Source of the DNA: Stieleria neptunia
GTDB taxonomy: Bacteria > Planctomycetota > Planctomycetia > Pirellulales > Pirellulaceae
Assembly: GCF_007754155.1 (NCBI RefSeq)
Contig: NZ_CP037423.1
Location: 5,424,865 to 5,488,864, forward strand
DNA length: 64,000 nt
Direction: 5' to 3'
The notes under the pieces are model-generated. The model had not been told where the DNA came from and ran no database searches. It saw only the letters and a program-made list of their open reading frames with translations. Position 1 is the first letter of the stretch, and each line of letters opens with the position of its first letter. Shown one piece after another: positions 33,670 through 42,041 of this stretch. Made by a program: the position numbers and the translations under genes.

Positions 33670-35109
33670 CAGGGCTGTAAGGGTATCCTGCTAGGTCAAT
33701 CCTAGCAGTTTCGCGGTCGAAACATGAGACGAGGCTACATTCCTTGATCGGTGCGGCTTTTTCTTCTTCGGGCCGCGGACCGATTTTCTGTACTCCTTTA
33801 GGTCGATCGTCCGAGCGATCTTCTTCAGCATCGCGACGAGGCCTTTGATTGTCGTCGGAATCAATTCTGCCCACTCGTCCTCGGTGATCGCAATCAACAT
33901 CCCTTCGGTTTTATCGGAGACATTTTTTGAGACGTGAAAGTGGCTGATCGCTTCCACCTCTGATTCGTCATGGGTCGCAAACAAAGCCGCAAAGATGGTT
34001 TGTCGAAGATTGAACGCGAGCAGCGACATACAAAACAGGAACGTTGCTGCTTTGGGATGACCGACACCTGATTTCTCGCAAGTGAGCGTCATCTGTAAAA
34101 TATTGAACGCGGTTTCTTCTTCCCAGCGATGCCGGTAAACCTCTGCCACGTCCTTAGCCGAAACTGTGGCGGGAAGATTCGTCAACACGTGAATCTCTTC
34201 GTCGCCATCTCGCGTTGGCGAGTCCAATATGACAGTGATTCGGCGAACCACCATGGCATCTTCGGCAGCAGATAGTTTCAACGCTTGTTCGTAGACTACG
34301 CCTGTGCTGCTGCGGCCAATGCGTTTGCGTTTTCCCAGTAAAACGCCTTTCAAACGCCCGTGCTGGCGGATCACGAAGAAGCTTTTGGATTGAGCGAGTT
34401 TGTTGAGGAATGGGACGATGCAATAATGCCGGTCCGCAATTACGACATCATTCGGCTGGATATCATCCACGATCCGATCGCAACACGTCGACTCTTGCGC
34501 GTGGCCGTCAAGCAGCACGTACGCGCGGTCAAACACCTGTCGCTGTAGGTCAAACCTCGCGACTAGTTTACCCGGCAACGGTGCACCCTTGACGTCTCGA
34601 AGGTCTTTCAATCTTTTGTCAGACTTCGCCAAGACATTCCCATCAATACTCAAGCAACGATAACCTGGAAGCAATTCCCAGGGTGTGAACCCCATCGCGT
34701 CTTGCATTTGGATAGTCCGCTTTGCCGCGTGCGAAACGAGCGACTCACTTACCGCTGGTTCTATGCCTCTGGTTTTGGCATAGAATGACTGTCGAGAAAC
34801 GTCGAGATTCTCTTTGTGCTCCTTGTAGGCTTGATTGAAATTCTCGCTGAAATCCAAGGCCACGTCAGCGACCGTCATCGCCACTGCCTGGAATGTGGCG
34901 AGGTACTCATACTGCTTTTCTCGATTGTTATCGAAAACCAGTTGCAAATCGCTCCCGATAAAGTCCTGCGTGAGCGCCCTGGTCATGACAGCAAATGGTG
35001 CCTTGGTTACAAACCGATCAAAAACTTTCGATGACATCGCGAACCTCCGTGTAGCGTAAAACACGGGAATACACAAAAATCGCGGTCACGCGATACCCTT
35101 ACAGCCCTG
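33670..35109 (-). mobile_element. IS4-family insertion sequence, apparently intact
   Basis: 1440 bp with perfect 18-bp terminal inverted repeats CAGGGCTGTAAGGGTATC (33670-33687; complement at 35092-35109). It is flanked by 11-bp target duplications GGCTTCCAGCC (33659-33669 and 35110-35120), which lie in the foldback repeat array. It has one transposase gene on the minus strand. Confidence 0.95.
33691..35037 (-). CDS. IS4-family transposase
   Basis: 448 residues from ATG 35037, selected for the GGAGG site eight bases upstream. A DDE transposase: first Asp in YRCLSIDGNVLAKSD, second in DVVIADRHYC, and the Glu in the IS4 signature YRHRWEEETAF (Y-2-R-3-E; the following lysine position is Gln). 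The C-terminus is strongly basic (RGPKKKKPHRSR) for DNA contact. The reading frame is uninterrupted and lies within perfect terminal repeats, so the element could be active. Confidence 0.93.
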   Translation of the reverse strand: MSSKVFDRFVTKAPFAVMTRALTQDFIGSDLQLVFDNNREKQYEYLATFQAVAMTVADVALDFSENFNQAYKEHKENLDVSRQSFYAKTRGIEPAVSESLVSHAAKRTIQMQDAMGFTPWELLPGYRCLSIDGNVLAKSDKRLKDLRDVKGAPLPGKLVARFDLQRQVFDRAYVLLDGHAQESTCCDRIVDDIQPNDVVIADRHYCIVPFLNKLAQSKSFFVIRQHGRLKGVLLGKRKRIGRSSTGVVYEQALKLSAAEDAMVVRRITVILDSPTRDGDEEIHVLTNLPATVSAKDVAEVYRHRWEEETAFNILQMTLTCEKSGVGHPKAATFLFCMSLLAFNLRQTIFAALFATHDESEVEAISHFHVSKNVSDKTEGMLIAITEDEWAELIPTTIKGLVAMLKKIARTIDLKEYRKSVRGPKKKKPHRSRNVASSHVSTAKLLGLT

Positions 35110-35255
35110 GGCTTCCAGCCTGTCATCTTCAACTCGTTCCAAGGCTCTGCCTGGGCTGCGCAAAACCGACCGGTTTTGTGTTGAAATTGCTATTTGAGAA
35201 TTTGACGGAATTGGTTCTCTTATATGCAGTTTTTCCGCGTCATGGAGGTTCAGTC

Positions 35256-35501
35256 ATGTCTCAAGCCACGATTGAGTATAAGTCACCTGTTTCCAAACTT
35301 CTTGGTTCGGCACGCCGTGGACGAGAGAAATGGAAGAACAACGCCATGCAATCCAAGCGGTTGATTAAGGAACTCAAGCAAAACCTCTGCAATGCGAGAG
35401 AGAGCCGCCAGCGATGGAGAGGCGAGGCAAGCCAACTGCGGCGGCGCGTCGCCGAGCTGCAGAGTGAATTAGAGCAGTTAAAAACGCGGAGCAGCCCCTG
35501 A
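35256..35501 (+). CDS. Small basic coiled-coil protein of the 1.7-kb IS
   Basis: 81 residues from ATG 35256, preceded by GGAGG. Basic N-terminal half (SARRGREKWKNNAMQSKRL) and a C-terminal coiled coil (ASQLRRRVAELQSELEQLK). It overlaps the open frame of the transposase-like gene by ~34 bases in the -1 frame, with TTAAAAAC in the overlap. It may be a DNA-binding accessory protein, or be joined to the downstream product by frameshifting as in IS3-type elements. Confidence 0.7.
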   Translation: MSQATIEYKSPVSKLLGSARRGREKWKNNAMQSKRLIKELKQNLCNARESRQRWRGEASQLRRRVAELQSELEQLKTRSSP

Positions 35502-35530
35502 AGAATCGCCCGACGCAGCCGTCGACTCAA

Positions 35531-36814
35531 TTGCTGCCGCCGGCCCCCCAACATTCTTTTTCGTTGAGTCTCGTTGTACTCACGATTTCTTGGGTGCTCC
35601 AAGCAACCATCAGCTATCGAGCTTGTGAGAAAATTGCCCGCACGCTAGGCACCATCCATTCTGGATTGTCTCACGCCCCTACGGCAAACACGATTCAGAA
35701 CTGGACGCTGCGACGGGGGCTGCATGAATTAACGCGTCCCAAAGAACAGGCCGACGATTGGATTCTCCTGGTCGACCACACGATCCAATTGGGAAACGAG
35801 AAATGTCTTTTGATCGTTGGGATTCGCCTTGAACATTGGCTCAATCTCGATCGGCCTATCCGACTGAGCGATCTCTCGGCCATCCTGATCGAGATTGTCC
35901 AGACATCCAACGGCAAGATTGTTGCCGAGCAACTGAAGAAAGCTGCTGACCGAGTCGGTCAGGTCAAGGCCATCATTTCCGACCAAGGTTCCGACTTGGT
36001 CAACGGAATCGCTGGTTTTCAACAGGAAAGCGAGTCGACGATCGCATTGACCGACATGTGTCACCGAACTGCGACGGCACTCAAACATGTCCTGCAGAAA
36101 GACCCTCAATGGGATTCGTTTCTCGGGCACTGTGGAAAGACACAACCGAAAGCCAAACAGACTGAGCTGGGATCGTTGTTGCCTCCCAAACTCAAGGTCA
36201 AGGCACGCTTCATGAATCTGCACAGTCTGATCGGGTGGGCAGAGCGGATGTTGCGTCTGCTTGACACCCCCCATGGAGAACGTCAGCAACAAGATCGACT
36301 TGGTCGCCTGGAAGAGAAATTCGCTTGGGTGCTTGACTATCGTGAATCGATCGCAGTCTGGGCACGTCTGATGCGGATGGTCGACAAGACGTTAGAGCAC
36401 TCACGAACAGTCGGTTTTAACGCAGACTCGGCTGCTTCCCTGGCTGAAAAACTTTCGTGTGATGTAGGCGATTGGCAGAGCCAAGCGTTTCGCGACGAGA
36501 TCGTCTCGGCGATCGAAGAGAATTCAAGCATTCTTGCCCCCGGGGAGAGGTTGCCGGCGAGCAGCGAAATCCTTGAATCCTTGATCGGTAAGGGCAAGCA
36601 GATGGGTCGACAACATTCTCGCAGCGGTTTCACCCGCAACGTCTTATCAATGGCTGCCAGCGTCGCCGACGTCAGTGCGGAAGCCATTGAAACGAGCCTC
36701 GCCTCCGTTACCCACAAAACCCTATGCAATTGGGTGAAGGACAACCTCAGACAAACCATGACGATGTTCCGCCGCAGCGTACTACCGTCATCCCCAGGAA
36801 CCGATACGGCCTAA
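35531..36814 (+). CDS. Transposase-like protein of the 1.7-kb IS
   Basis: 427 residues from TTG 35531; the frame is open from 35468, so a fused or coupled start further upstream is possible. After a proline-rich start it has YRACEKIARTL, then VDHTIQLGNEKCLLIVGI and VKAIISDQGSDLVNGI, which look like the first two acidic positions of an RNase H-like DDE fold, followed by a mostly helical domain. The third acidic residue cannot be fixed by eye. I do not recognise the family; the location between inverted termini supports transposase. The frame is intact. Confidence 0.72.
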   Translation: MLPPAPQHSFSLSLVVLTISWVLQATISYRACEKIARTLGTIHSGLSHAPTANTIQNWTLRRGLHELTRPKEQADDWILLVDHTIQLGNEKCLLIVGIRLEHWLNLDRPIRLSDLSAILIEIVQTSNGKIVAEQLKKAADRVGQVKAIISDQGSDLVNGIAGFQQESESTIALTDMCHRTATALKHVLQKDPQWDSFLGHCGKTQPKAKQTELGSLLPPKLKVKARFMNLHSLIGWAERMLRLLDTPHGERQQQDRLGRLEEKFAWVLDYRESIAVWARLMRMVDKTLEHSRTVGFNADSAASLAEKLSCDVGDWQSQAFRDEIVSAIEENSSILAPGERLPASSEILESLIGKGKQMGRQHSRSGFTRNVLSMAASVADVSAEAIETSLASVTHKTLCNWVKDNLRQTMTMFRRSVLPSSPGTDTA

Positions 36815-36851
36815 ATCTGCTATCCTTCTGAGTTGCAATTTTGCGCAGCCC

Positions 36852-36962
36852 AGGCTACGCCTGGGAACGCGAGGCAGGTGTGGCTCTGCCACACGCCGTT
36901 CACGGGCGGGAGGCGGGAGCCTCCGTGACAGTGTGTTCCCAGGCGGAGCCCGGGAACAAGGG
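36852..36962. repeat. Right part of foldback repeat unit 4
   Basis: The sequence after the second IS continues unit 4 (CGCCTGGGAACGCGAGGCAG to CCCGGGAACAAGGG). The middle part, 35121-35152, lies between the two insertion sequences. It ends 16 bases before the sufS stop codon. Confidence 0.88.
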
Positions 36963-36978
36963 AATTCCGGATTGCCGA

Positions 36979-38250
36979 TTAAGCCGGCGAGGGGCTTCGC
37001 CTTCGTCGTCGTCGGCCGCCACGGGCGAACTTGTCACGGGCCTCCTTGACCGCCTCGATCAATCGGTCGACTTCCTCGAGTGTGTTGTACAGATAAAAAC
37101 TGGCGCGGGCCGAAGCGGTCTTGCCGAGCGATTCGTGCAAGGGCATCGCACAATGATGCCCGGCGCGGACCGCCACACCGCGGGTGTCGAGCCACTGGGC
37201 GATGTCATGCGCGTGCACGCCGTCGACGGTGAAGCTGACGATGCCTCCCTTTTTGTCCGGCGTCGGCCCCAAAATCTGCACGCCGTCGATGTTTCGCAGC
37301 GCCGTGTCGGCGGCTTGGCAAAGCAGGTGCTCGTGCGCCTCGATCGCTTCCAGTCCCACCGATTGCAGGTACCGCATCGCCGCGGCCAAGCCGATCGCTT
37401 CGGTGATCGGCGGCGTACCGGCCTCGAATTTTTCCGGCAATCCCGTCGGGCTGAACCCTGCGGTGGTGACACGATCGATCATCCCGCCACCGCCCAGAAA
37501 CGGCGGCATCGCATCCAACAGCGTTTCCTTGCCGTACAGCACTCCGATCCCGGTCGGACCACAGATCTTGTGGCCGCTAAAGACGACGAAGTCCGCGTCC
37601 CACTGCTGCACGTCGAGCGCTTGGTGGGGAGCCCCCTGGGCCGCATCGACGAGCACGGTCGCACCGGCGTCGTGGGCCATGCGAGTCCAACGTGCGACGG
37701 GAAAGTTGGTGCCCAAGACGTTGCTGGACGAAGCGAACGAGAACAGTTTTGGTTGCAGCGACTGAAGTTTGGACTGGACGACCGCGTCGTCGATGGTGAA
37801 ATCGTCACCGAGCGGAAGGAACTCGACGCGGCATCCCGTTCGCTCGGCCAACTGATGCCAGGGCACGATGTTGGCGTGATGTTCGGCGATCGTCAGCAGG
37901 ATGACATCACCGGCCGACAGATTGCGGCCGCCCCAGGAATGGGCGACGGTGTTGATCGCGGCGGTCGTTCCCGCGGCAAACACAATTTCCGTCTGCGACT
38001 GCGCCCCGACAAATTGCCGCGTCGTTTCACGCGCCGCCTCGTAGGCCGCCGTCGATTCTTCGCTCAGCGTGTGGATGCCGCGATGCACGTTGGCGTAATA
38101 ACGCTGGTAACAATCGCTGATCGCATCGATCACGACCTGCGGACGCTGGGCACTGGCCGCATTGTCTAAAAAGGCCAGCGGCGCGCCGCTGGATGTTTCC
38201 CGCTTCAAGATCGGAAAATCGGGGCGAATCGAATGGGGGTCAAGCGGCAT
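36979..38250 (-). CDS. sufS: SufS-type cysteine desulfurase
   Basis: 423 residues from ATG 38250. A group II (SufS/CsdA) PLP enzyme: NVHRGIHTLSEEST, AGTTAAINTVAHSW, EHHANIVPW, the PLP lysine K228 in SGHKICGPTG, and catalytic C367 in RAGHHCAMPL. It takes sulfur from cysteine for iron-sulfur cluster assembly and hands it to SufU, encoded two bases upstream in the same operon. The C-terminus ends in GGRRRRRRSPSPA, an unusual basic tail lying next to the repeat array. Confidence 0.95.
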   Translation of the reverse strand: MPLDPHSIRPDFPILKRETSSGAPLAFLDNAASAQRPQVVIDAISDCYQRYYANVHRGIHTLSEESTAAYEAARETTRQFVGAQSQTEIVFAAGTTAAINTVAHSWGGRNLSAGDVILLTIAEHHANIVPWHQLAERTGCRVEFLPLGDDFTIDDAVVQSKLQSLQPKLFSFASSSNVLGTNFPVARWTRMAHDAGATVLVDAAQGAPHQALDVQQWDADFVVFSGHKICGPTGIGVLYGKETLLDAMPPFLGGGGMIDRVTTAGFSPTGLPEKFEAGTPPITEAIGLAAAMRYLQSVGLEAIEAHEHLLCQAADTALRNIDGVQILGPTPDKKGGIVSFTVDGVHAHDIAQWLDTRGVAVRAGHHCAMPLHESLGKTASARASFYLYNTLEEVDRLIEAVKEARDKFARGGRRRRRRSPSPA

Positions 38251-38252
38251 GT

Positions 38253-38699
38253 TCAGCTCTCTTCACTTAAACTCGGCCCGCCAAAATGGGGCCCGGCGTC
38301 GTCATCGTCGGCGGATTCATCGAGCGGGGCGTGCAAGGCCGATTGCAACACACGCCACGACAACAAGCAGCATTTCTGGCGGTTGGGAGTCAATTGCGGG
38401 CCGAACAGCTCCAGCATCTGGTTGGCCGTGAACTCCTTCGCCTCTTCCACCGTCTTGCCCTCGATCGCTTCGATCAACATCGACGCCGACGCCTGGCTGA
38501 TCACGCACCCCTCGCCGTCAAACCAGGCCTCTTCGATCTTTCCGTCGGCTCCCAAACGCAGCATCACCTGGATCACATCACCGCAGAGCGGATTTTTGCC
38601 TTCGTCCCCGTGGGTGGCTGTCGCCAGCTCGCCGCGGTGGTAAGGATCCTCATAGTGGTCCAAGACGTGTTCTTCGTAGATGTCTTGTTCGTTGGGCAT
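38253..38699 (-). CDS. sufU: SufU-type iron-sulfur assembly protein
   Basis: 148 residues from ATG 38699. An IscU/SufU fold with the three cysteine positions NPLCGD (C39), DGEGC (C65) and QKCCLLSW (C110/C111), and an EELF-like insert before the last one as in Gram-positive-type SufU. It accepts sulfur from SufS, probably through a zinc-bound thiol. The C-terminal tail is acidic (DESADDDDAG). It is cotranscribed with sufS. No sufBCD genes are in the window. Confidence 0.93.
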   Translation of the reverse strand: MPNEQDIYEEHVLDHYEDPYHRGELATATHGDEGKNPLCGDVIQVMLRLGADGKIEEAWFDGEGCVISQASASMLIEAIEGKTVEEAKEFTANQMLELFGPQLTPNRQKCCLLSWRVLQSALHAPLDESADDDDAGPHFGGPSLSEES

Positions 38700-38878
38700 G
38701 GTCTGACGGGGGAAACAAGAGACGTTTGTCGAATGGATTGGGCGGTCTGCGATCGACCGCCGTTCTATTTAAGTCTACGCGCGTTGTCAAAAATCGACGA
38801 GTCCCTATTCGCGTCAATTTGGTCGCAGGCGGGCGGTTCCGGGTGTTTCGGCCCCGGATTTGGCCCGTGTCGGCAAGG

Positions 38879-39129
38879 CAGCGAAGCATTTTTTAGCGGT
38901 AGGGCGCGAGCGGGCTGTCGTTTTTGTGAGCCGCGCGCGCCGCGTAAGCGGCCGGGCACTGCGACACTGCCCGAGGCCTTACGGCCAGCGGCTCACCATT
39001 GACTCAGCAGATCCCGACTCAATCGACAGCCCGCGAGCCCTCCGGTGTTTCGGCAGAGCTGAAGAACCGGAGGGCTCGCGGCCTGCCGCTAAGACCTCAA
39101 GAAACACCTGGAAAAAATGCTTCACAGCG
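38879..39129. repeat. Composite foldback element (TTAGCGGTAGGGCGCGAGC family) with a second foldback inside
   Basis: Outer arms GCGAAGCATTTTTTAGCGG (38881-) and its relative AAAAAATGCTTCACAGCG (-39129). Inside lie an inverted GCGAGCCCTCCGG pair (39032-39080) and an independent hairpin with arms TGAGCCGC/GCGGCTCA (38927-38997). The inner hairpin recurs at 54569-54634. It fills most of the 662-base gap 38700-39361. Confidence 0.8.
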
Positions 39130-39361
39130 ACAGCCCGCCGGGCCCCGTTTCCCGACCGCCGCGCCCCGATTGCGGTCGGTGGGGGTTTATTGTTCCAATC
39201 AGCGGAGTAGTTTGTTCCTTCGTGCCAGGACCGTCGCGGACGTCGTCAAGACTTTCGACATGATTCAGGGACGATCGCAACTCTTGACGAGTTCCGCTAC
39301 CGTCGCACCGAGTCGCGACAGGCGGATCGCCGAATTTGAATCGAGATCACTCTCCCCCACC

Positions 39362-40465
39362 ATGAAGAATTCGCCTCTCCAGCGTCCCCTGAACCGTCGC
39401 GCCGCGTTGTCGACCCTTGCCGCATCGGCATTGGTCACGACCGGATGCCCGCTGTCGATTCCCCAATCGTTGCCCGACGCGGCGTTAACGTCGGACGCTT
39501 CGTCGGTTCCAATTGCCGATTTGGTTGCCCGAACATTGGCGGCGGAAAAGCGGCACCGTGGACTTTCGACAATGGTCAACGGCGCCTGGCAGATTTTCCA
39601 CGGCATCCTGGCCTATGGCAACGACTTTGAAATCGACACGCCGCGTGGTCGCCGAAGTGCCCTGGACTACTTCCGCGCGGGTGGGACGTGCGACGGGTTT
39701 CGCCCGATGATCGGCGATCCGCTGGGTGAAGAAGGGCGATTCGGTATCCGAGTCGATTTGGAACCGTCGACCAAGGTAGGCCAAGGCCACCGCGACCAAT
39801 GGCTGGCCGTCGTCGCCCAGGCCGGACTGCCCGCCGATGCCTCATGGGTGGTCGAAGAGCGCACGTTGACGGTCGACGACTGGATGCGGCAAGCCGAGTT
39901 GGATATTCCGCTCAACTACGAAGCGGAATTCAGTTGGACCTTGATTCCGCTGTCCTATTATCGATCGACCGACCATCGCTGGACCGCACGTGACGGCAAC
40001 ACCTACAGCACCGAACTGTTGTTAGAGCTGGAGGTGGAACACGATTTGTCGACCAGCGTGTGCGGCGGGACACATCGGTTGATCGGAATCGCCACCGCGC
40101 TGCGCAATCGAGTCAGTGAAGGGAATCCGATCGCCGGCGTTTGGGCCGATGCCAGAGAACACCTCGACGCATCGATCGAACTGGCCCGCGTCAACCAGAA
40201 CCCGGACGGGTCGTACAGCACGTCCTACCTGCATCGTGCGGGCTGGTGCAACGATTTGGGCGAGACGCTGGGGACAACCGGACATGTGCTCGAATTTCTG
40301 GCGACCGCCGCCGATCGCGAAACCTTGCAATCGGACTGGGTCGTCCGCAGCGTGCGCAAGCTGTGTGACGTGTTGCAGCAGTGTCGCGACGTCGATCTGG
40401 AGTGCGGCGTGCTGTACCACGCCCTACACGGATTGGTGGTCTACCAACAGCAGATCGCAACCTAG
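39362..40465 (+). CDS. Exported protein of unknown function
   Basis: 367 residues from ATG 39362. The N-terminus has a twin-arginine-like export signal (N-R-R-A-A-L, then STLAASALVTTGC), possibly with a lipid-attached cysteine. The rest is soluble and helical: AAEKRHRGLSTMVNGAWQI, GRRSALDYFRAGGTCDGF, YGSTSYLHRAGW-like C-terminal helices. It resembles a planctomycete protein family whose database names are unreliable; I assign no function. The frame is open for another 121 codons upstream, through the foldback element. The stop codon is in an 18-bp sequence duplicated at 40593-40610. Confidence 0.75.
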   Translation: MKNSPLQRPLNRRAALSTLAASALVTTGCPLSIPQSLPDAALTSDASSVPIADLVARTLAAEKRHRGLSTMVNGAWQIFHGILAYGNDFEIDTPRGRRSALDYFRAGGTCDGFRPMIGDPLGEEGRFGIRVDLEPSTKVGQGHRDQWLAVVAQAGLPADASWVVEERTLTVDDWMRQAELDIPLNYEAEFSWTLIPLSYYRSTDHRWTARDGNTYSTELLLELEVEHDLSTSVCGGTHRLIGIATALRNRVSEGNPIAGVWADAREHLDASIELARVNQNPDGSYSTSYLHRAGWCNDLGETLGTTGHVLEFLATAADRETLQSDWVVRSVRKLCDVLQQCRDVDLECGVLYHALHGLVVYQQQIAT

Positions 40466-40610
40466 TGCTTTGTCAGCGTTAAATCTTCGGGCGACGTTTG
40501 TCGAGCGGAAAAGGGGTCAGGTACCAAAAACCAAATGGCCCGCAGGGTGCTTCGCATTTTTGGTACCTGACCCCTTTTCCGCGGCAGCAGCGGATCGCAA
40601 CCTAGTGCTT
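40453..40610. repeat. Foldback element with 18-bp flanking direct repeats
   Basis: GATCGCAACCTAGTGCTT occurs at 40453-40470 (end of the preceding gene) and at 40593-40610 (end of the aldo/keto reductase gene). Between them a perfect 24-bp inverted repeat (40507-40530 and 40557-40580, core GGGGTCAGGTACC) encloses 26 bases. Confidence 0.9.
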
Positions 40611-41589
40611 ACTCGTAGATCGGGAAAAACGTATTGAACGCTTTTTCTCCGAAATCACCGGGGTCGTTGAAGCGACGGTTTTGGTTGAGCGACGACAGCG
40701 TGTTCATCTGCTGGTCGGTCAATTCGAAATCGAACAGATCAAGGTTTTCTTTCAGCCGTTCGACGCGCGACGTTTTGGGAACGATCGACGTTCCGCGTTG
40801 AATCCCCCAACGAAGGACGACTTGTGCCGGAGTCTTGCCTAGCTGGTCGGCAATCGCCTTGGTTTCCTTGCGGTCGATCACGCCTTCGCCTTCTTCGGCC
40901 ATCCCGATGGAGAAATACGATTGAGCCCCCAGCGGTGAGAAACCGGTCACGTGGATGTCGTGCTGGGCACAGAATCGAAGCAGTTTTTCCTGGGTCAGAT
41001 AGGGATGCAGCTCGACCTGCAGCACGGACGGCTTGACCGATGAAGATGCCATCAGATCGCGGATCAACGAGACGCCGAAGTTGCACACGCCCGGGTGGCG
41101 GATCAACCCCGATTTTTGACACTCGATCATCGCTTGCCAGGTTTCCAGAATCGGCACCGGGTCTTCTTTCATTTGCGGATTTTCGGCGTCGGGATCGTAG
41201 AACCAGCCCGGCGGATACCGTTTCTCGATCGGCACATGGGCGAGCGAAATCGGAAAGTGAATGTGGTACAAGTCCAGGTAGTCCAGTCCCAGATCGGAGA
41301 GCGTCTTTTCGAGCGCGACGGGAACGTCTTCGGCCCGGTGATAGGTGTTCCACAGCTTGCTCGTCACCCACAGCTCTTCGCGTTTGACCAAGCCGTCGTC
41401 GATCGCCTTTCGAATTCCGTCGCCCGCTTCGTATTCGTTGCCGTAATCACACGCCGCATCGATGTGGCGATAACCGATTTCGATGGCTCGATAAACGATC
41501 TCGGCGGTCGATTCTCGGTCAATTTTCCAAAGTCCCAGGCCGACTGCCGGGATCGTGTCCCCGCCGGTGAGCGTCAATTCAGTGGTCAT
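40609..41589 (-). CDS. Aldo/keto reductase (xylose/aldose reductase-like)
   Basis: 326 residues from ATG 41589. The AKR tetrad is complete: D44 and Y49 in HIDAACDYGNEYEAG, K78 in VTSKLW, H111 in YHIHFP. The NADP-binding end shows IVPKTSRVERLKENL. The segment LDYLDLYHIHFPISLAHVPI and the YPPGWFYDP insert resemble xylose/aldose reductases. It would reduce an aldehyde or aldose with NAD(P)H; the substrate is unknown. It is convergent with the preceding exported-protein gene. Confidence 0.92.
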   Translation of the reverse strand: MTTELTLTGGDTIPAVGLGLWKIDRESTAEIVYRAIEIGYRHIDAACDYGNEYEAGDGIRKAIDDGLVKREELWVTSKLWNTYHRAEDVPVALEKTLSDLGLDYLDLYHIHFPISLAHVPIEKRYPPGWFYDPDAENPQMKEDPVPILETWQAMIECQKSGLIRHPGVCNFGVSLIRDLMASSSVKPSVLQVELHPYLTQEKLLRFCAQHDIHVTGFSPLGAQSYFSIGMAEEGEGVIDRKETKAIADQLGKTPAQVVLRWGIQRGTSIVPKTSRVERLKENLDLFDFELTDQQMNTLSSLNQNRRFNDPGDFGEKAFNTFFPIYE

Positions 41590-41697
41590 TCTTGTTCGGG
41601 GGATGGGTAGGAGTTCAGCTGATCGGACGCACTCCATGATCCCAGACTCGGCGCGATGGGGAAAGCATGGGTGTGAATCTTTCGTCGTGGGGTAAGC

Positions 41698-41734
41698 ATC
41701 CTGCTTGCCATCGGTGCCGGCTCCGCCGGCACGC
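41698..41734. repeat. Hairpin and GTAAGCATCCTGCTTGCC word
   Basis: GGGTAAGCATCCTGCTTGCC matches one arm of the foldback at 7405-7465, and CATCGGTGCCGGC...GCCGGC...ACCGATG forms an adjacent hairpin. Both are in the 452-base gap 41590-42041. Confidence 0.45.
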
Positions 41735-41770
41735 ACCGATGACATTCAGGAGGCGGGAGCGCCCCTGCCC

Positions 41771-41906
41771 GGCAACGCTGTGAAGCATTTTTCCCATGTG
41801 TTTCTTGAGGATTTAGCGGCAGGGGGCGAGCCCTCCGGTTCTTCCTCTCTGGCACAACACCGGAGGGCTCGCGCCCTACCGCTAAAAAATGCTTCACAGC
41901 GTTGCC
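41771..41906. repeat. Perfect-ended foldback element (TTAGCGGTAGGGCGCGAGC family)
   Basis: A 22-bp perfect outer inverted repeat (41771-41792 and 41885-41906, containing GCTGTGAAGCATTTTT) encloses a second pair, GCGAGCCCTCCGG (about 41826-41838) and CCGGAGGGCTCGC (41860-41872). This is the clearest copy of the family also at 38879-39129, 44580 and 54660. The rest of the gap 41590-42041 is not coding. Confidence 0.9.
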
Positions 41907-42041
41907 TGCCAGGGAGGATGACTGGGCGGAATGCACGACCATCGTCGATGCAGACGATTTCTGTAATCACGTTGGCGACGGGTGCCCCCGTCGGGTAGGG
42001 TATCGATTGATGACAAACCTTTTCCGCTGGGTAATTTCGGG

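Larger units (their letters stand above)
35153..36851 (+). mobile_element. 1.7-kb insertion sequence with 13-bp inverted termini, family not recognised
   Basis: Ends GGGCTGCGCAAAA (35153-35165) and TTTTGCGCAGCCC (36839-36851) are perfect complements. The flanks AGGCTCTGCCT and AGGCTACGCCT (two mismatches) resemble an 11-bp target duplication inside the palindromic part of the foldback unit. It carries a small coiled-coil ORF and a transposase-like gene. Confidence 0.8.

Noticed and set aside
33235-33705. 156-codon open frame in the repeat array
   Set aside because: It repeats itself with the tandem units and has no domain; it exists because unit length keeps the frame open.
35468-35501. Confident programmed -1 frameshift site in the 1.7-kb IS
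   Set aside because: The overlap is in the right frame, but GTTAAAAAC is not a standard X-XXY-YYZ heptamer and no downstream pseudoknot was identified; coupling by a separate start is equally likely.
36841-38169. 442-codon open frame on the plus strand opposite sufS
   Set aside because: It starts within the foldback repeat and continues antisense to sufS, whose active-site motifs are clear.
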